Below are positions 1 to 8,818 of a stretch of 43,557 nt of DNA, piece after piece. Location: positions 1-43,557 of the forward strand of contig DATKXO010000069.1 of NCBI GenBank assembly GCA_035528995.1, in the 5' to 3' direction. The DNA comes from DATKXO01 sp035528995 (GTDB lineage: Bacteria > Planctomycetota > Phycisphaerae > UBA1845). Every line of letters begins with the position of its first letter. The first letter of the stretch is position 1. The notes beneath the pieces were generated by a model. That model searched no databases, was not told the DNA's origin, and saw only the letters and a list, made by a program, of their open reading frames with translations. The translations under genes were made by a program, and so were the position numbers.

Positions 1-275
1 ATTCCGCACGTGGGGCAGGGGTATCCGGTGACCAACGGGAGCGAGCAGGGCCACATGCCCAGCGCTCGATGGGTGCCGTAGCCCCGGGGATCGGGCTCCA
101 GGAGGCCGGCGGTGGCCAGCAATGTCAGGCACCCGCCCGCCACCAGGGTCGCCCAGACCCTCGCCGCTCGGGTGTTCACCGGGCGCAGCCGGTAGAACAA
201 CGGCCCCAGCGGATGGTCGCGCTTGGCAGCCGGGCGCGCCTGAGGCACAAGATTCGTGTCCGACTTTGTGATCAT
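1..275 (-). CDS. DUF2752 family membrane protein, 3' end outside window
   Basis: This is a partial gene: the reading frame opens with ATG at 275 on the minus strand and runs off the left edge with no stop, giving about 91 residues. A polar N-terminus is followed by one hydrophobic helix (about residues 40-58). Near the edge lies a Cys-rich stretch, WPCSLPLVTGYPCPTCG. That PCPTCG pattern after a first helix is the hallmark of DUF2752, small planctomycete and Bacteroidetes membrane proteins of unknown function, usually 110-160 residues, in which the motif normally continues as TCGMTRA. The call rests on the motif and topology. The rest of the protein, and its operon partners, lie outside the window. 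It is divergent from the sdh operon, so the two share the 276-572 spacer. Confidence 0.7.
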   Translation of the reverse strand, partial: MITKSDTNLVPQARPAAKRDHPLGPLFYRLRPVNTRAARVWATLVAGGCLTLLATAGLLEPDPRGYGTHRALGMWPCSLPLVTGYPCPTCG

Positions 276-435
276 GGGCCGAACGTTCATTGGAACGGAC
301 TATCCCGCTCGACCCTAGCCCAAGGACCAGGGGAGGTCAAGGATTCGGACATCCGCAGGCCCACCTCTGGTGCTTGATCCGAGGGGCGGGCCTGCAGCGC
401 TCCGTGGAAGGTACCAAACCGATCGTATTAGCTTG

Positions 436-463
436 TTGACGATCTCGACGCCACTCCTATAAT
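436..463 (+). promoter_or_regulatory. Sigma-70-type promoter of the sdh operon
   Basis: A TTGACG hexamer at 436-441 is separated by 16 bases from a perfect TATAAT at 458-463. Such an A/T-rich match is conspicuous in this GC-rich DNA. Initiation would fall near 470, leaving a leader of about 100 bases before sdhC. The remainder of the 276-572 spacer shows no ORF I would trust. Confidence 0.6.
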
Positions 464-572
464 CCTCGCCCGGATAGGGTTGGTCGCGGCTTGACGTTCG
501 CGATTCAGCGACATCCCGGTCCCGCTCGCGCGAAAGGGACTGGACCATCTGCAGCAGACTGCGAGGCATTCC

Positions 573-1304
573 GTGGCTGATTCTGCAAACGAGAGTTTCT
601 TCCAGCGTCATCACTTCTTCCTTCGTCGTCTTCATTCGCTCACCGGGATCATCCCAATTGGTGTGTTCCTGTGCGTGCACCTGACGATCAACTCGACCAT
701 CATCCATGGGGCAGCCGCCTTCCAGACGGCGGTGGAGGGCATCCACCTGCTGGACAGGGTGGGGATGCTCGGGGTGGTGGAGTTCGTCTTCATCTTCCTG
801 CCCCTGTTGTTCCACGGCGTGCTGGGCGTGCAGATCTGGCTCACCGGCAAGTTCAACGTCACGACGCACCAGTACGGCGGGAACGTTCGTTACACCCTGC
901 AGCGGATCACGGGCCTGATCGCGTTTGCCTTCATTCTCTATCACCTGTGGCACATGCACTGGCTGGGCCAGCCCTTGGGTGGTGGTTTGTTCCAGCCGCA
1001 CAACGCCGCCGCGTCTGCGGCCAATGCCCTGGGACCCTGGTACTTGCGGGGAATCTACGCGATCGGCCTGTTGGCCGCGGTCTTTCACTTTGCTAATGGA
1101 ATCTGGACGTTCCTGATCACCTGGGGCATCGTCATCGGGCCACAGGCCCAGCGCAAGGTGGGCTGGGTTTGTGCCGCCATCGGCGTGCTGTTGGCACTGG
1201 CCGGGCTGGGTTCGCTGCGCGGCTTCGGGCAGATGGTCGCCCAGCCTCAGCAGCCCGAGGGGCCGACCGCCGAGATGGTGGCCCAGGTGGACCATGCTCC
1301 CTGA
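573..1304 (+). CDS. sdhC: Succinate dehydrogenase/fumarate reductase cytochrome b558 subunit
   Basis: Membrane anchor of complex II: it carries heme b and passes electrons between quinone and the iron-sulfur subunit. The 243-residue protein has five hydrophobic helices (about 26-44, 68-90, 112-130, 158-183 and 196-212). It also has one histidine in each of the first four helices, at H36, H81, H124 and H172. That spacing matches the four axial heme ligands of the Bacillus-type di-heme cytochrome b558 family, in which a single anchor protein replaces SdhC plus SdhD. No separate sdhD is present, as expected. The start is a GTG at 573 with GCGAGG seven bases upstream. It is the first gene of sdhCAB, 37 bases before sdhA. 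Whether the enzyme works as succinate dehydrogenase or fumarate reductase cannot be told from sequence. Confidence 0.92.
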   Translation: MADSANESFFQRHHFFLRRLHSLTGIIPIGVFLCVHLTINSTIIHGAAAFQTAVEGIHLLDRVGMLGVVEFVFIFLPLLFHGVLGVQIWLTGKFNVTTHQYGGNVRYTLQRITGLIAFAFILYHLWHMHWLGQPLGGGLFQPHNAAASAANALGPWYLRGIYAIGLLAAVFHFANGIWTFLITWGIVIGPQAQRKVGWVCAAIGVLLALAGLGSLRGFGQMVAQPQQPEGPTAEMVAQVDHAP

Positions 1305-1341
1305 ATGTTTTGCATCGACTCACTGAGGTTCGGCGACCGAT

Positions 1342-3225
1342 ATGGCAGATCAACGCATCATCGTGATAGGCGGGGGGCTGGGCGGCCTGTGGGCTGCCCT
1401 GCGGATGGCTGAGGCCGGCGTCCACGTCGATATCTTTTCCCTCTTTCCGGTCAAGCGCTCCCACTCCTGCTGTGCTCAGGGCGGGATCAACGCCGTGCTG
1501 GACACCAAGGGCCAGGAGGACTCGATCGAGCAGCACATCGTGGACACCATCAAGGGCGGGGACTACCTGTCCGAGCAGCCGCCCATCAAGACCATGTGCG
1601 AAGCCGCCCCGGGTATCATCCGCACCTACGACCGGATGGGCGTGACCTTCAGCCGCACGCCCGAAGGCATCATGGATCAACGCCTCTTTGGCGGCGTGAA
1701 GAAACGGCGGACCGCCTTCGCCGGGGCCACCACCGGTCAGCAGCTCCTCTACGCGGCGGACGAGCAGGTCCGCTACCACGAGTCCGAGCAAAAGGTGACC
1801 AAGTACGAGGACTGGGAGTTCCTCTCGGTGGTGCTCGACGGCGAGGGGGTCTGTCGCGGCATCACGGCCATGAACCTTCACGACATGAAGGTTCATGCCT
1901 TCCGCAGCGATGCCGTGATCCTGGCCACGGGTGGTCTGGGGTTGATCTACGGCCAGTCCACCATGTCCACGAACTCGACGGGTGCGGCCGCCGCCCGGGT
2001 CTACCAGCAGGGGGCCAAGTTCGCCAACGGCGAGTTCGTCCAGTTCCATCCGACGGCCATGAAGGGCCACGACAAGAACCGGCTCATGTCCGAGGCCTGC
2101 CGCGGCGAGGGCGGGCGGATTTGGGTCCCGAGCGAGAAGGGCGATACGCGAGAGCCGCGAGAGATTCCCCAGGAGGAGCGCTTCTACTTCCTCGAAGACT
2201 GGTACCCGACCTATGGCAACACCGTGCCCAGGGACGTGGCCTCGCGGGCCATCGTGCGGGTGACCCGCCACATGGGCCTGGGCCTGAACGGGCAGGACGT
2301 GGTTTACCTGGACCTGTCGCACCATCCCCGCGAGTTTCTGGAGCAGAGGCTGGGCGGCATCCTGGAGATGTACACCACCTTCTCGGGGGAAGACCCCTAC
2401 ACCGGTCCGATGAAGATCTTCCCGGCCACGCACTATTCGATGGGCGGCGTGCTGGTGGACTATGCCAAGGACGAGCAGACCGGCGGTATGCAGAAGGTCC
2501 ACCCGCGCAACCACGTCACCACCATTCCCGGTCTGTACGCCTGCGGGGAGTGCGACAGCGGCTACCACGGCGCCAACCGCCTGGGAGCCAACTCGCTGCT
2601 CAGCGCCACGTTCAGCGGCCAGATCGCCGGTGCCGCGGCCGCCGCCTACCTCAAGAGCCTCAAGAAGAGCGCCGCCGACCTGGACGAGAAGTACTTCGAG
2701 AGCGAGCGCACTCGACAGGAGGTCATCAACCAGGAGCTGCTCAGCCCCAACGGCACCGAGAACCCGTTCGCCCTGCACCGGGAACTCGGCGAGGCCATGC
2801 GGGAGCACGTCTTCGTCGAGCGGAGCAACGCCGGGCTGGACAAGGCCCTGGTGACGATTAAGGAACTCAAGGAGCGTTCCAGGAACATCCACCTGGACGA
2901 CCAGGGAACCTGGAACAATCAGTCGCTGTCCTGGGCCCGGCAGGTCCAGGACATGATCGTGTTGGCCGAGGTGATCGCCAAGGGCGCCCGCCTGCGGGAC
3001 GAGTGCCGCGGATCGCACTACAAGGCCGAGTTCGAACTCAAGGTCCCCGAGGGCAAGTTCGAAGGGGACCCGGAGTACGAAGAGTACAGGGCCGAGTGGA
3101 AGGCCAACAACAAGGAGTGGATGAAGCTGACCGTCGCGACGCACACCGAGGACGGACCGCGGATCGACTACAAGCCGTTCGATGCGTCCATACTTGCCCC
3201 GGAAAAACCCAGGGACTACCGCTAG
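1342..3225 (+). CDS. sdhA: Succinate dehydrogenase/fumarate reductase flavoprotein subunit
   Basis: Catalytic FAD subunit of complex II (succinate to fumarate, or the reverse). The 627 residues open with a dinucleotide-binding GGGLGG at 10-15. The motif RSHSCCAQGGIN follows, in which H41 is the expected site of covalent FAD attachment. Further on come the FAD-binding segment with VILATGGLG and the substrate-site region around FVQFHPT. The C-terminal domain contains the HGANRLGANSLL motif typical of the family. Length fits the larger b558-associated flavoproteins (about 620-640) rather than the roughly 590-residue enterobacterial SdhA. The ribosome-binding site is weak. The ATG at 1342 begins two residues before the beta strand of the Rossmann fold, so it is very likely right. 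It lies between sdhC and sdhB. Confidence 0.96.
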   Translation: MADQRIIVIGGGLGGLWAALRMAEAGVHVDIFSLFPVKRSHSCCAQGGINAVLDTKGQEDSIEQHIVDTIKGGDYLSEQPPIKTMCEAAPGIIRTYDRMGVTFSRTPEGIMDQRLFGGVKKRRTAFAGATTGQQLLYAADEQVRYHESEQKVTKYEDWEFLSVVLDGEGVCRGITAMNLHDMKVHAFRSDAVILATGGLGLIYGQSTMSTNSTGAAAARVYQQGAKFANGEFVQFHPTAMKGHDKNRLMSEACRGEGGRIWVPSEKGDTREPREIPQEERFYFLEDWYPTYGNTVPRDVASRAIVRVTRHMGLGLNGQDVVYLDLSHHPREFLEQRLGGILEMYTTFSGEDPYTGPMKIFPATHYSMGGVLVDYAKDEQTGGMQKVHPRNHVTTIPGLYACGECDSGYHGANRLGANSLLSATFSGQIAGAAAAAYLKSLKKSAADLDEKYFESERTRQEVINQELLSPNGTENPFALHRELGEAMREHVFVERSNAGLDKALVTIKELKERSRNIHLDDQGTWNNQSLSWARQVQDMIVLAEVIAKGARLRDECRGSHYKAEFELKVPEGKFEGDPEYEEYRAEWKANNKEWMKLTVATHTEDGPRIDYKPFDASILAPEKPRDYR

Positions 3226-3242
3226 GTGGTAAGCCGGCTCAA

Positions 3243-3261
3243 GACCGGCCTGCGACCGGTC
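3243..3261 (+). repeat. Stem-loop between sdhA and sdhB
   Basis: GACCGG at 3243-3248 pairs with CCGGTC at 3256-3261 around a seven-base loop, in the 50-base gap between sdhA and sdhB. There is no T-tract, so termination is unlikely. An intercistronic hairpin here could affect mRNA stability or subunit stoichiometry. This is inference only, since short GC-rich palindromes are frequent in this genome. Confidence 0.3.
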
Positions 3262-3275
3262 GGTAGGATCGAATT

Positions 3276-4025
3276 ATGGCCAATGAGATTCATTTCAGGA
3301 TCAGGCGGCAGGACGGGCCCGACGCCCGGCCCTACTGGGAAGAGTTCAAGATGCCGTACGCGCCCGCCCACAACGTGGTGTCGGCCCTGATGTACCTGCG
3401 GGAGCATCCGGTCAACGCGGCCGGCAAGAAGGTCGCGCCGGTGGTGTGGGACAGCAATTGTATGGAGGAGGTCTGTGGGGCCTGCTCGATGCTGATCAAC
3501 GGCACACCCCGCCAGGCGTGCGCCACCCTGATCGACGACCTGGACCAACCCATCGTCCTCGAGCCGCTCACCAAGTTCCCGGCGGTCCGGGATCTGCTCG
3601 TGGACCGCTGCAAGATGTTCAACGCCTTGATGAAGGTCAAGGCCTGGATCCCCCTGGACCACACCCAGGACGTCCACCTCCATGCCCCCTTGATCGGGCC
3701 GGGCGAACAGGCCGTGCGCTACATCTTCTCCCGGTGCATGACCTGTGGATGTTGCATGGAGGTCTGCCCGCAATACCACCAGGATTCGGAGTTCGTCGGG
3801 CCGGCCCCGCTGGGGCAGGCCAACCTGCACAATTCGCACCCCACGGGCAAGTTCTTCAAGCAGGACCGGCTGCACGCCCTGATGGGCGTGGGCGGCATCG
3901 CCGACTGCGGCAACGCCCAGAACTGCGTCCAGGTCTGCCCCAAGGACATCCCGCTCACCGACGCGATTGCCGAGCTGGGGCGTCGGACCACGGGCCAGTG
4001 GTTCCGCGATCTGTTTGCCCGGTAG
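3276..4025 (+). CDS. sdhB: Succinate dehydrogenase/fumarate reductase iron-sulfur subunit
   Basis: Electron-transfer subunit of complex II carrying three iron-sulfur clusters. In the 249 residues the [2Fe-2S] ligands are C62, C67, C70 and C82 (CMEEVCGAC plus a downstream Cys). The ferredoxin-like domain has CMTCGCCMEVCP (C154, C157, C160, C164) and NCVQVCPKDIP (C217, C221, with C211 just before). Together these supply the [4Fe-4S] and [3Fe-4S] centres. The start ATG at 3276 has TAGGA eight bases upstream. It is the last gene of the sdhCAB operon. The next gene begins 132 bases later with its own strong ribosome-binding site and an unrelated product, so it may or may not be cotranscribed. Confidence 0.95.
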   Translation: MANEIHFRIRRQDGPDARPYWEEFKMPYAPAHNVVSALMYLREHPVNAAGKKVAPVVWDSNCMEEVCGACSMLINGTPRQACATLIDDLDQPIVLEPLTKFPAVRDLLVDRCKMFNALMKVKAWIPLDHTQDVHLHAPLIGPGEQAVRYIFSRCMTCGCCMEVCPQYHQDSEFVGPAPLGQANLHNSHPTGKFFKQDRLHALMGVGGIADCGNAQNCVQVCPKDIPLTDAIAELGRRTTGQWFRDLFAR

Positions 4026-4157
4026 CCGGCGGCCGTCGGCGTCGCCCTGATCACACGCTCCTGCGCGTTCTGCCGACCTGTCCCTCGTGAGCGCTGTTGT
4101 CTCGCCGCCTCGTTGCCCGCTACCATGGAGCCGTCTCTGGCCGAGAGGAGGTTTCGG

Positions 4158-5726
4158 ATGCGCATCCCCGTGGGTCTGACAAAGCGATGGCTGGTCTGTG
4201 GGCTGGTCGGGGTCCTGGTCGGGGTCCTGCTGCTCCCGCAGGCTTCACCGGCCGGTACGATCGACTCCGCTGACCCGCCACGCGGGCTGTTTTCCGACGA
4301 ATGGATGGTCATCCTGTTCGCGGGACAGAAGGCGGGGTATGCCCACCAGACCATGTCGCGTCAGGACGACGTGGTCACGACTCGCATGATCATGACGTTC
4401 CGTCTTGGCCGGGCCGGGCAGGATATCGAGCTGTCCACCATGGAATCGTCCGAGGAGACCGTCGCGGGCAAGCCGCTCTCCTTCGAAAGCGCCATGAAGG
4501 TGGCCGTCATGGACGTCGTCTACCGGGGGCGTTTCACCGGCTCAAAGGTCCACGTCGAAACCACGCAGGGGGGCATGACCCTGGAGCAGACCTACACGCT
4601 GCCCGAGGGCGTCGTTCTGTCCTGGGGGGCGTACGCCGAGCAGTTGCGCCGGGGACTCGAAGAGGGGACCACGTATGAACTGCTCACCTACGCTCCCTCG
4701 CTGGTGCAGAGTCAGCCGGTCACGACCAGGGTCGCGGTCGGGAAGTGCGAGACCATCGACCTGCTGGGCCGGAGCGTGGCTGGCACGCGGGTCAACAGCA
4801 CGGTGATCTCGCCGATGGGGGCGCTGGATCAGGTCTCCTGGATGGACGCAGACGGCCGGCTTATCAAGATGGAGATGGACATGATGGGGCTGGGCTCCAT
4901 CGAGTTGATTCTGTCGGACAAGGAGACCGCGACGCGCCAGGCCCCCGCTCCCGAGTTCTTCGTCAATACCATGGTTCCGGCCGGCCGGAAGATCGACCGG
5001 GCCGCGGCCCGGCGCCTCGAGTTCCGCCTGCGGGTCACCGGTGAGGAGGAGCCCATACCGGACCTGCCCACGACCGGCATGCAGAAGCCACGCCGAGGCA
5101 AAGACAACTCGATTCAACTGGTGGTCACCCGCCAGGACCACAAGGCCCTGCAGAGTGCCAGGCTGTCGGAGCCCAGTGCGGATCTCGCTCCGTATCTGGA
5201 GCCCAACATCTGGATCAACAGCGATGACCCGGAAGTGATCGCCATGGCCAAGACGGCGGCCGGTGACGCGAAGACGCCCTACCAGATCGCCGATCGGCTT
5301 CGCTGCTACGTCACCGAGGTCATCGAGGAGAAGAACCTCAACATCGGCTTCGCCAGCGCCAGCGAGGTCTGCCGCAACAAGGAGGGCGATTGCAGCGAAC
5401 ACGGGGTGCTGTTGGCCGCCCTGGGCAGGGTGCACCGCATACCGTCGCGGGTGGTCATCGGGCTGGTCTACGTGCCCTGGTTCGCCGGGACGGCCGACAC
5501 GTTCGGGTTCCACATGTGGACCCAGTTTCACCTTGGTGGACAGTGGGTTGACTTCGACGCCGCCCAGCGGGAGTCCGACTGCAACCCGACGCACATCGCG
5601 GTGGCGACGTCCTCCCTGAAGGACTCGTCGCTCGCGGACATGGCCTTCGGGCTGATCAAGATCATCGGCCGTCTGGAGATCGAGGTTCTCTCGGCCGACC
5701 CGCCGACGGCAATCACCTCACCGTAA
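4158..5726 (+). CDS. Secreted transglutaminase-like domain protein
   Basis: A 522-residue exported protein. I chose the ATG at 4158 because AGAGGAGG sits six bases upstream and a clean signal peptide follows (basic start, then a long Leu/Val-rich core ending near ASPAG). An in-frame ATG at 4113 would add 15 polar residues ahead of it. The C-terminal third carries the transglutaminase-like (papain-fold) signature. The catalytic Cys is in GDCSEHGVLLAALGR, the His in FGFHMWTQF and the Asp in WVDFDAA. The N-terminal 350 residues look beta-rich and match nothing I can name. Bacterial members of this superfamily are mostly proteases or peptide cross-linkers of unknown substrate. A periplasmic or cell-surface role is inferred from the signal peptide. 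Confidence 0.85.
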   Translation: MRIPVGLTKRWLVCGLVGVLVGVLLLPQASPAGTIDSADPPRGLFSDEWMVILFAGQKAGYAHQTMSRQDDVVTTRMIMTFRLGRAGQDIELSTMESSEETVAGKPLSFESAMKVAVMDVVYRGRFTGSKVHVETTQGGMTLEQTYTLPEGVVLSWGAYAEQLRRGLEEGTTYELLTYAPSLVQSQPVTTRVAVGKCETIDLLGRSVAGTRVNSTVISPMGALDQVSWMDADGRLIKMEMDMMGLGSIELILSDKETATRQAPAPEFFVNTMVPAGRKIDRAAARRLEFRLRVTGEEEPIPDLPTTGMQKPRRGKDNSIQLVVTRQDHKALQSARLSEPSADLAPYLEPNIWINSDDPEVIAMAKTAAGDAKTPYQIADRLRCYVTEVIEEKNLNIGFASASEVCRNKEGDCSEHGVLLAALGRVHRIPSRVVIGLVYVPWFAGTADTFGFHMWTQFHLGGQWVDFDAAQRESDCNPTHIAVATSSLKDSSLADMAFGLIKIIGRLEIEVLSADPPTAITSP

Positions 5727-5892
5727 GCCGGCCTCTGGCGGACCGGCGGGTCCCTACGCCCGGGCGAGGCTTGGCGGGCCTACTTGGATGCTGGGCCGCG
5801 CCACCATCGTTTCCGGGCCTCCCTTCTTGCACGGATCGGAAAGTCGCGGCAAACTGTTGCCCGCGATGCCGCGTACAACCCGGGAGTTCAGG

Positions 5893-6486
5893 ATGACACG
5901 AGCAATAGAGATTGGACGATGGCCGTGGGTGACGGCTCTGTGTATGGCTTTGCTGCTTGGCGGCTGTGCCGCCCCATCGGGCGGCGGTGGCGACGGCGCT
6001 GGCGGTGACGACCCGTTCCCCGACGTCCAGTTCCAGGGCGGAGATCCCCAACTGGACGCTGACCTAATCGCGATCGCCGACGCGTCCGAACAGGCTGTTG
6101 GCTGCCTCGGAGAAGGAAGCCGCCCCCAGGAGGAGACCGTGCTCATCGTGCTCAAGGGGCAATACGATCAGGACCCGACGTTGGGCCCGACGCTCGAAGA
6201 TTACGTGGCTGAGACCGCCCAGCTCGAGGGGGCCCGGGCCGACGAAATCTGCAACACGACGGTCGACAATGCCTCGGAGGAACTTCTGGCACTTATCGCT
6301 CGCCTCACAGTTGCCGCCAATCGCAACGCGGAATGCATCGGTGAACCGGCCGACGCATCTGACGAGGATTCGCTGGACGTGCTCAAGAAGGGGTGGCTGC
6401 CCGCATCGCCTCACGTTTTCCCAACGTTGATGGACTTCGCCGAGGCCTTCGTCTCCGAGGTCGAAGCGGTGCCGTGCCCCGGTTGA
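5893..6486 (+). CDS. Putative lipoprotein of unknown function
   Basis: The product has 197 residues. I placed the start at the ATG at 5893 because the protein then begins with a lipoprotein signal peptide (hydrophobic core, then lipobox LLGGC). An in-frame ATG at 5788 would put 35 residues of non-signal sequence in front. After a Gly/Asp-rich linker the mature part is acidic and helical, with three scattered cysteines (in GCLGEG, EICNTT and ECIGEP) and one near the C-terminus (VPCPG). These could form two disulfides in the periplasm. I do not recognise a domain. The stop lies nine bases from the stop of the oppositely oriented glycosyltransferase gene, leaving almost no room for a conventional terminator. 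Confidence 0.7.
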   Translation: MTRAIEIGRWPWVTALCMALLLGGCAAPSGGGGDGAGGDDPFPDVQFQGGDPQLDADLIAIADASEQAVGCLGEGSRPQEETVLIVLKGQYDQDPTLGPTLEDYVAETAQLEGARADEICNTTVDNASEELLALIARLTVAANRNAECIGEPADASDEDSLDVLKKGWLPASPHVFPTLMDFAEAFVSEVEAVPCPG

Positions 6487-6495
6487 CGTGGCCGG

Positions 6496-8100
6496 CTACC
6501 GTGATCGGTTGCCCACCTGACGGCGGCGCAGGGCTTCGAGGCGCATGTGGTCCTTGGCCTCGTCGTTGCGGTCGATCGTGGCCTGGTCGATGCTGTGGTC
6601 GGTACCGCCGGGATGGCGGATGACCTCGTAGATCGGCTCGGTCACCCGGCCGATCCGGTAGCGCTCGCTGATCCGCAGGACCAGATCATAGTCCTCGCCG
6701 TAGTTGCGGCAGTACGGCACGTCGTTGAGGCCGAAGCCGCCGATCTCCCGAATAACCCGGGTGTAGGCCGCTCGCGGCGCGCCCGCTCCGTTGATGCGCA
6801 GCAGGTTGTTTCGGCCGTTGTCGTCGGTCCACTCCTCGTGCCGGACGACGGAGATGTCAGGATTGCGGGCGATCCTCCGTGTTTCCGGGTCCAGGTCCCA
6901 GACCTCGTACGATCCGATCACCATCCCTATCCGCCGGTCCGACTCGAAGACCGCGAGCATTCGCTCCACCGCGTCCGGCTTGAGCCGATCGTCGGAGTCG
7001 AGCTGCACGTAATACGCTCCGGCCGCCGCCTCGATGCCGGCGTTGAGGGAAAGCCCGATGTTGTTGACATCCAGAACGAGCAGCCGAACCGGCGGCGCCG
7101 CAGGGTTGTGCCGGTCGCCGGCCTCCTGATAACGCCTGACGGCCCGGATGGTCGGGTCGTCCGGCCCGCCGTTGACCACCACTATTGCCTCGATGTCCCG
7201 CACCGTCTGGGCCTGCACGCTTTCGATGGCGCTGCCGATGAATTCAGGCCGATGGTTCACCGGGATGACGACACTGGCGATGCAGCGGTCGCTCCCGGGC
7301 TTCTGTGTACCCCAGGGCGCAACCTCGCAAATGCCGGCGCCCGGCGCAAGATAGGCCCCGGTCCGTTTCAGGTGATCGGTGAGCGCCCGCTCGAACTCCA
7401 ACTGGGCCGGCCGATCGGCCAACAGGTAGTCGAACACGTTGTGCTTGCCGGGCGGTGCGGAGACCGCGTACAGGGCTCCGTCGCGGCGGTTGGCCACGTG
7501 GATCACCTCGTGCCGCTCGCCGATCCGCAGGCGAAGGTCGTACAGATCGGCCGTCGCATACGACTCGTCGAATCCCCCGATCTCCCGCAGCACTTGGGTC
7601 GGAAAGAGCCGCATGGGGCCGTAATCCGTCGTGTCGCGCAGGCGCCCGGCGTGGTGGTCCAGCAGGTGCACGTCGGCTGTGTGGTCCGCGGGATCGATCC
7701 GGGCGTAATCGGCGTACACCATTCCGACTCGGTCATGGCGGCGCGCAGCCATGACCATGGCGCGAACGGCCGAGCGCCGCAGAATGACCGAGCCGAGTTG
7801 TCCGTCGGTCAGCAGCAGGTAGGCGCCGCCCGCTCGTTCGATTGCCGCGTTCAAGGCGGCCGCCCGGCTCGGATAGCCTCCTGGCAGATGCAGGATGCGC
7901 CGATCGGAGCGCAACGAATCGGGCAGGAAGTCGAGAGTCGCCGCCGAGCCGCGATCGTCGACCAGAATCAGCTCGACCGGCTGATGGTCCTGCTCGAGTG
8001 CGGCGGACACCGCTCGGGCAATCGCCTCCCGGTCGTGGGGCAGTCCGCCGCGGTAGAACATGACCACGCTTACCGGCTGACCGAGAGACGAAGATCGCAT
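6496..8100 (-). CDS. Tandem family 2 glycosyltransferase, first domain degenerate
   Basis: The protein has 534 residues with two GT-A type family 2 glycosyltransferase domains, roughly residues 10-235 and 275-520. The second is complete: it begins ASVVIPVNHRPEF, has the nucleotide-sugar/metal motif QLDSDD (about 367-371) and the acceptor-side GEDYDLVLRISER. The first has the same fold signature (VSVVMFYRGG, LILVDDRGS). However, its DxD position reads LLTDGQLGS and the acceptor motif reads TADLYDLRLRIGER without the Glu-Asp pair, so it is probably not catalytic in the usual way. No membrane helices are seen. The ATG at 8100 begins just before the first strand; an in-frame GTG at 8169 would add 23 unconserved residues. 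Likely role: transfer of sugars in surface glycan or protein glycosylation, with acceptor unknown. Confidence 0.85.
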   Translation of the reverse strand: MRSSSLGQPVSVVMFYRGGLPHDREAIARAVSAALEQDHQPVELILVDDRGSAATLDFLPDSLRSDRRILHLPGGYPSRAAALNAAIERAGGAYLLLTDGQLGSVILRRSAVRAMVMAARRHDRVGMVYADYARIDPADHTADVHLLDHHAGRLRDTTDYGPMRLFPTQVLREIGGFDESYATADLYDLRLRIGERHEVIHVANRRDGALYAVSAPPGKHNVFDYLLADRPAQLEFERALTDHLKRTGAYLAPGAGICEVAPWGTQKPGSDRCIASVVIPVNHRPEFIGSAIESVQAQTVRDIEAIVVVNGGPDDPTIRAVRRYQEAGDRHNPAAPPVRLLVLDVNNIGLSLNAGIEAAAGAYYVQLDSDDRLKPDAVERMLAVFESDRRIGMVIGSYEVWDLDPETRRIARNPDISVVRHEEWTDDNGRNNLLRINGAGAPRAAYTRVIREIGGFGLNDVPYCRNYGEDYDLVLRISERYRIGRVTEPIYEVIRHPGGTDHSIDQATIDRNDEAKDHMRLEALRRRQVGNRSR

Positions 8101-8204
8101 GTCCGGATTACAGAAAGGTGGCCCGACGGTGTCAAGGTCGGTCGCGGTAGGGGCGCCTATCGGCCACACTTGACGCTCTGACGGCGGCGCGGCAGAGTGG
8201 AGGT

Positions 8205-8780
8205 ATGCTCCGTGGGAAGAATGTGGCCCTGCGCCCGGTCGAGCCGCGCGACGTCGAGTTGCTCACTTCCTGGTGGAACGACCCGGCCTTCATCGAGGGC
8301 GCTGCCGGCCGTTGGCCCACGCGCTCCCAGGAAGTAGCCAAGCGCGTGGCCAAGAAACCCAACTACGACAAGCTCGGCGAGTTCCTGATCGTCTCGGCCG
8401 ACACGCTTGGCACGGACCGGGAAACGCCCCTCGGACACATCGCCTTCAGCGCGCCGCTTCGCCTGCCGACGTGTGATTGCCGCGAGATCGGCTTCGGGAT
8501 CAACCCGGACCACCGGCGCCGCGGGTACGCCACGCAGGCCGCCAGGCTCCTCATCGACCGGCTGTTCAGCGCCCAGCAAGTGCACCGCATCCAGGCCCAT
8601 TGCCGGGTGGAGAACGTCGCCTCGCAGCGCGTGCTGGAAGGCGCGGGCATGACGCGGGAGGGCACCTTGCGCGGGTTCGCCTATCTCGCTGGGCGGTACC
8701 TGGACGTGGACCTCTACTCGATCCTTCGGCCGGAGTGGGGTGACCGCCAGAGCTACGCCGACCGTTTCGGCGGTTTATAG
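8205..8780 (+). CDS. GNAT family N-acetyltransferase (RimJ/RimL-like)
   Basis: A 191-residue acetyltransferase transferring acetyl from acetyl-CoA to an amino group. It starts with the RimJ/RimL-type opening LRGKNVALRPVEPRD, and has the central strand IGFGINPDHRRRGYATQA. In that segment RRRGYAT is the acetyl-CoA pyrophosphate-binding loop. It continues with VENVASQRVLEGAGMTREG, also typical of the ribosomal-protein/spermidine acetyltransferase branch. The ATG at 8205 has GTGGAGGT just upstream. It is divergent from the glycosyltransferase gene, with a 104-base shared spacer. The substrate cannot be deduced; resistance, ribosomal protein and polyamine acetylation are all possible. Confidence 0.88.
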   Translation: MLRGKNVALRPVEPRDVELLTSWWNDPAFIEGAAGRWPTRSQEVAKRVAKKPNYDKLGEFLIVSADTLGTDRETPLGHIAFSAPLRLPTCDCREIGFGINPDHRRRGYATQAARLLIDRLFSAQQVHRIQAHCRVENVASQRVLEGAGMTREGTLRGFAYLAGRYLDVDLYSILRPEWGDRQSYADRFGGL

Positions 8781-8818
8781 ATCGACCGCAGCCGATGATG
8801 GCCGTCCGAACCCGGCGC

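Noticed and set aside
1132..3144. A 670-codon minus-strand open frame antisense to sdhA
   Set aside because: It is a mirror of sdhA third-position GC bias, without signal or domain; sdhA itself has all catalytic motifs.
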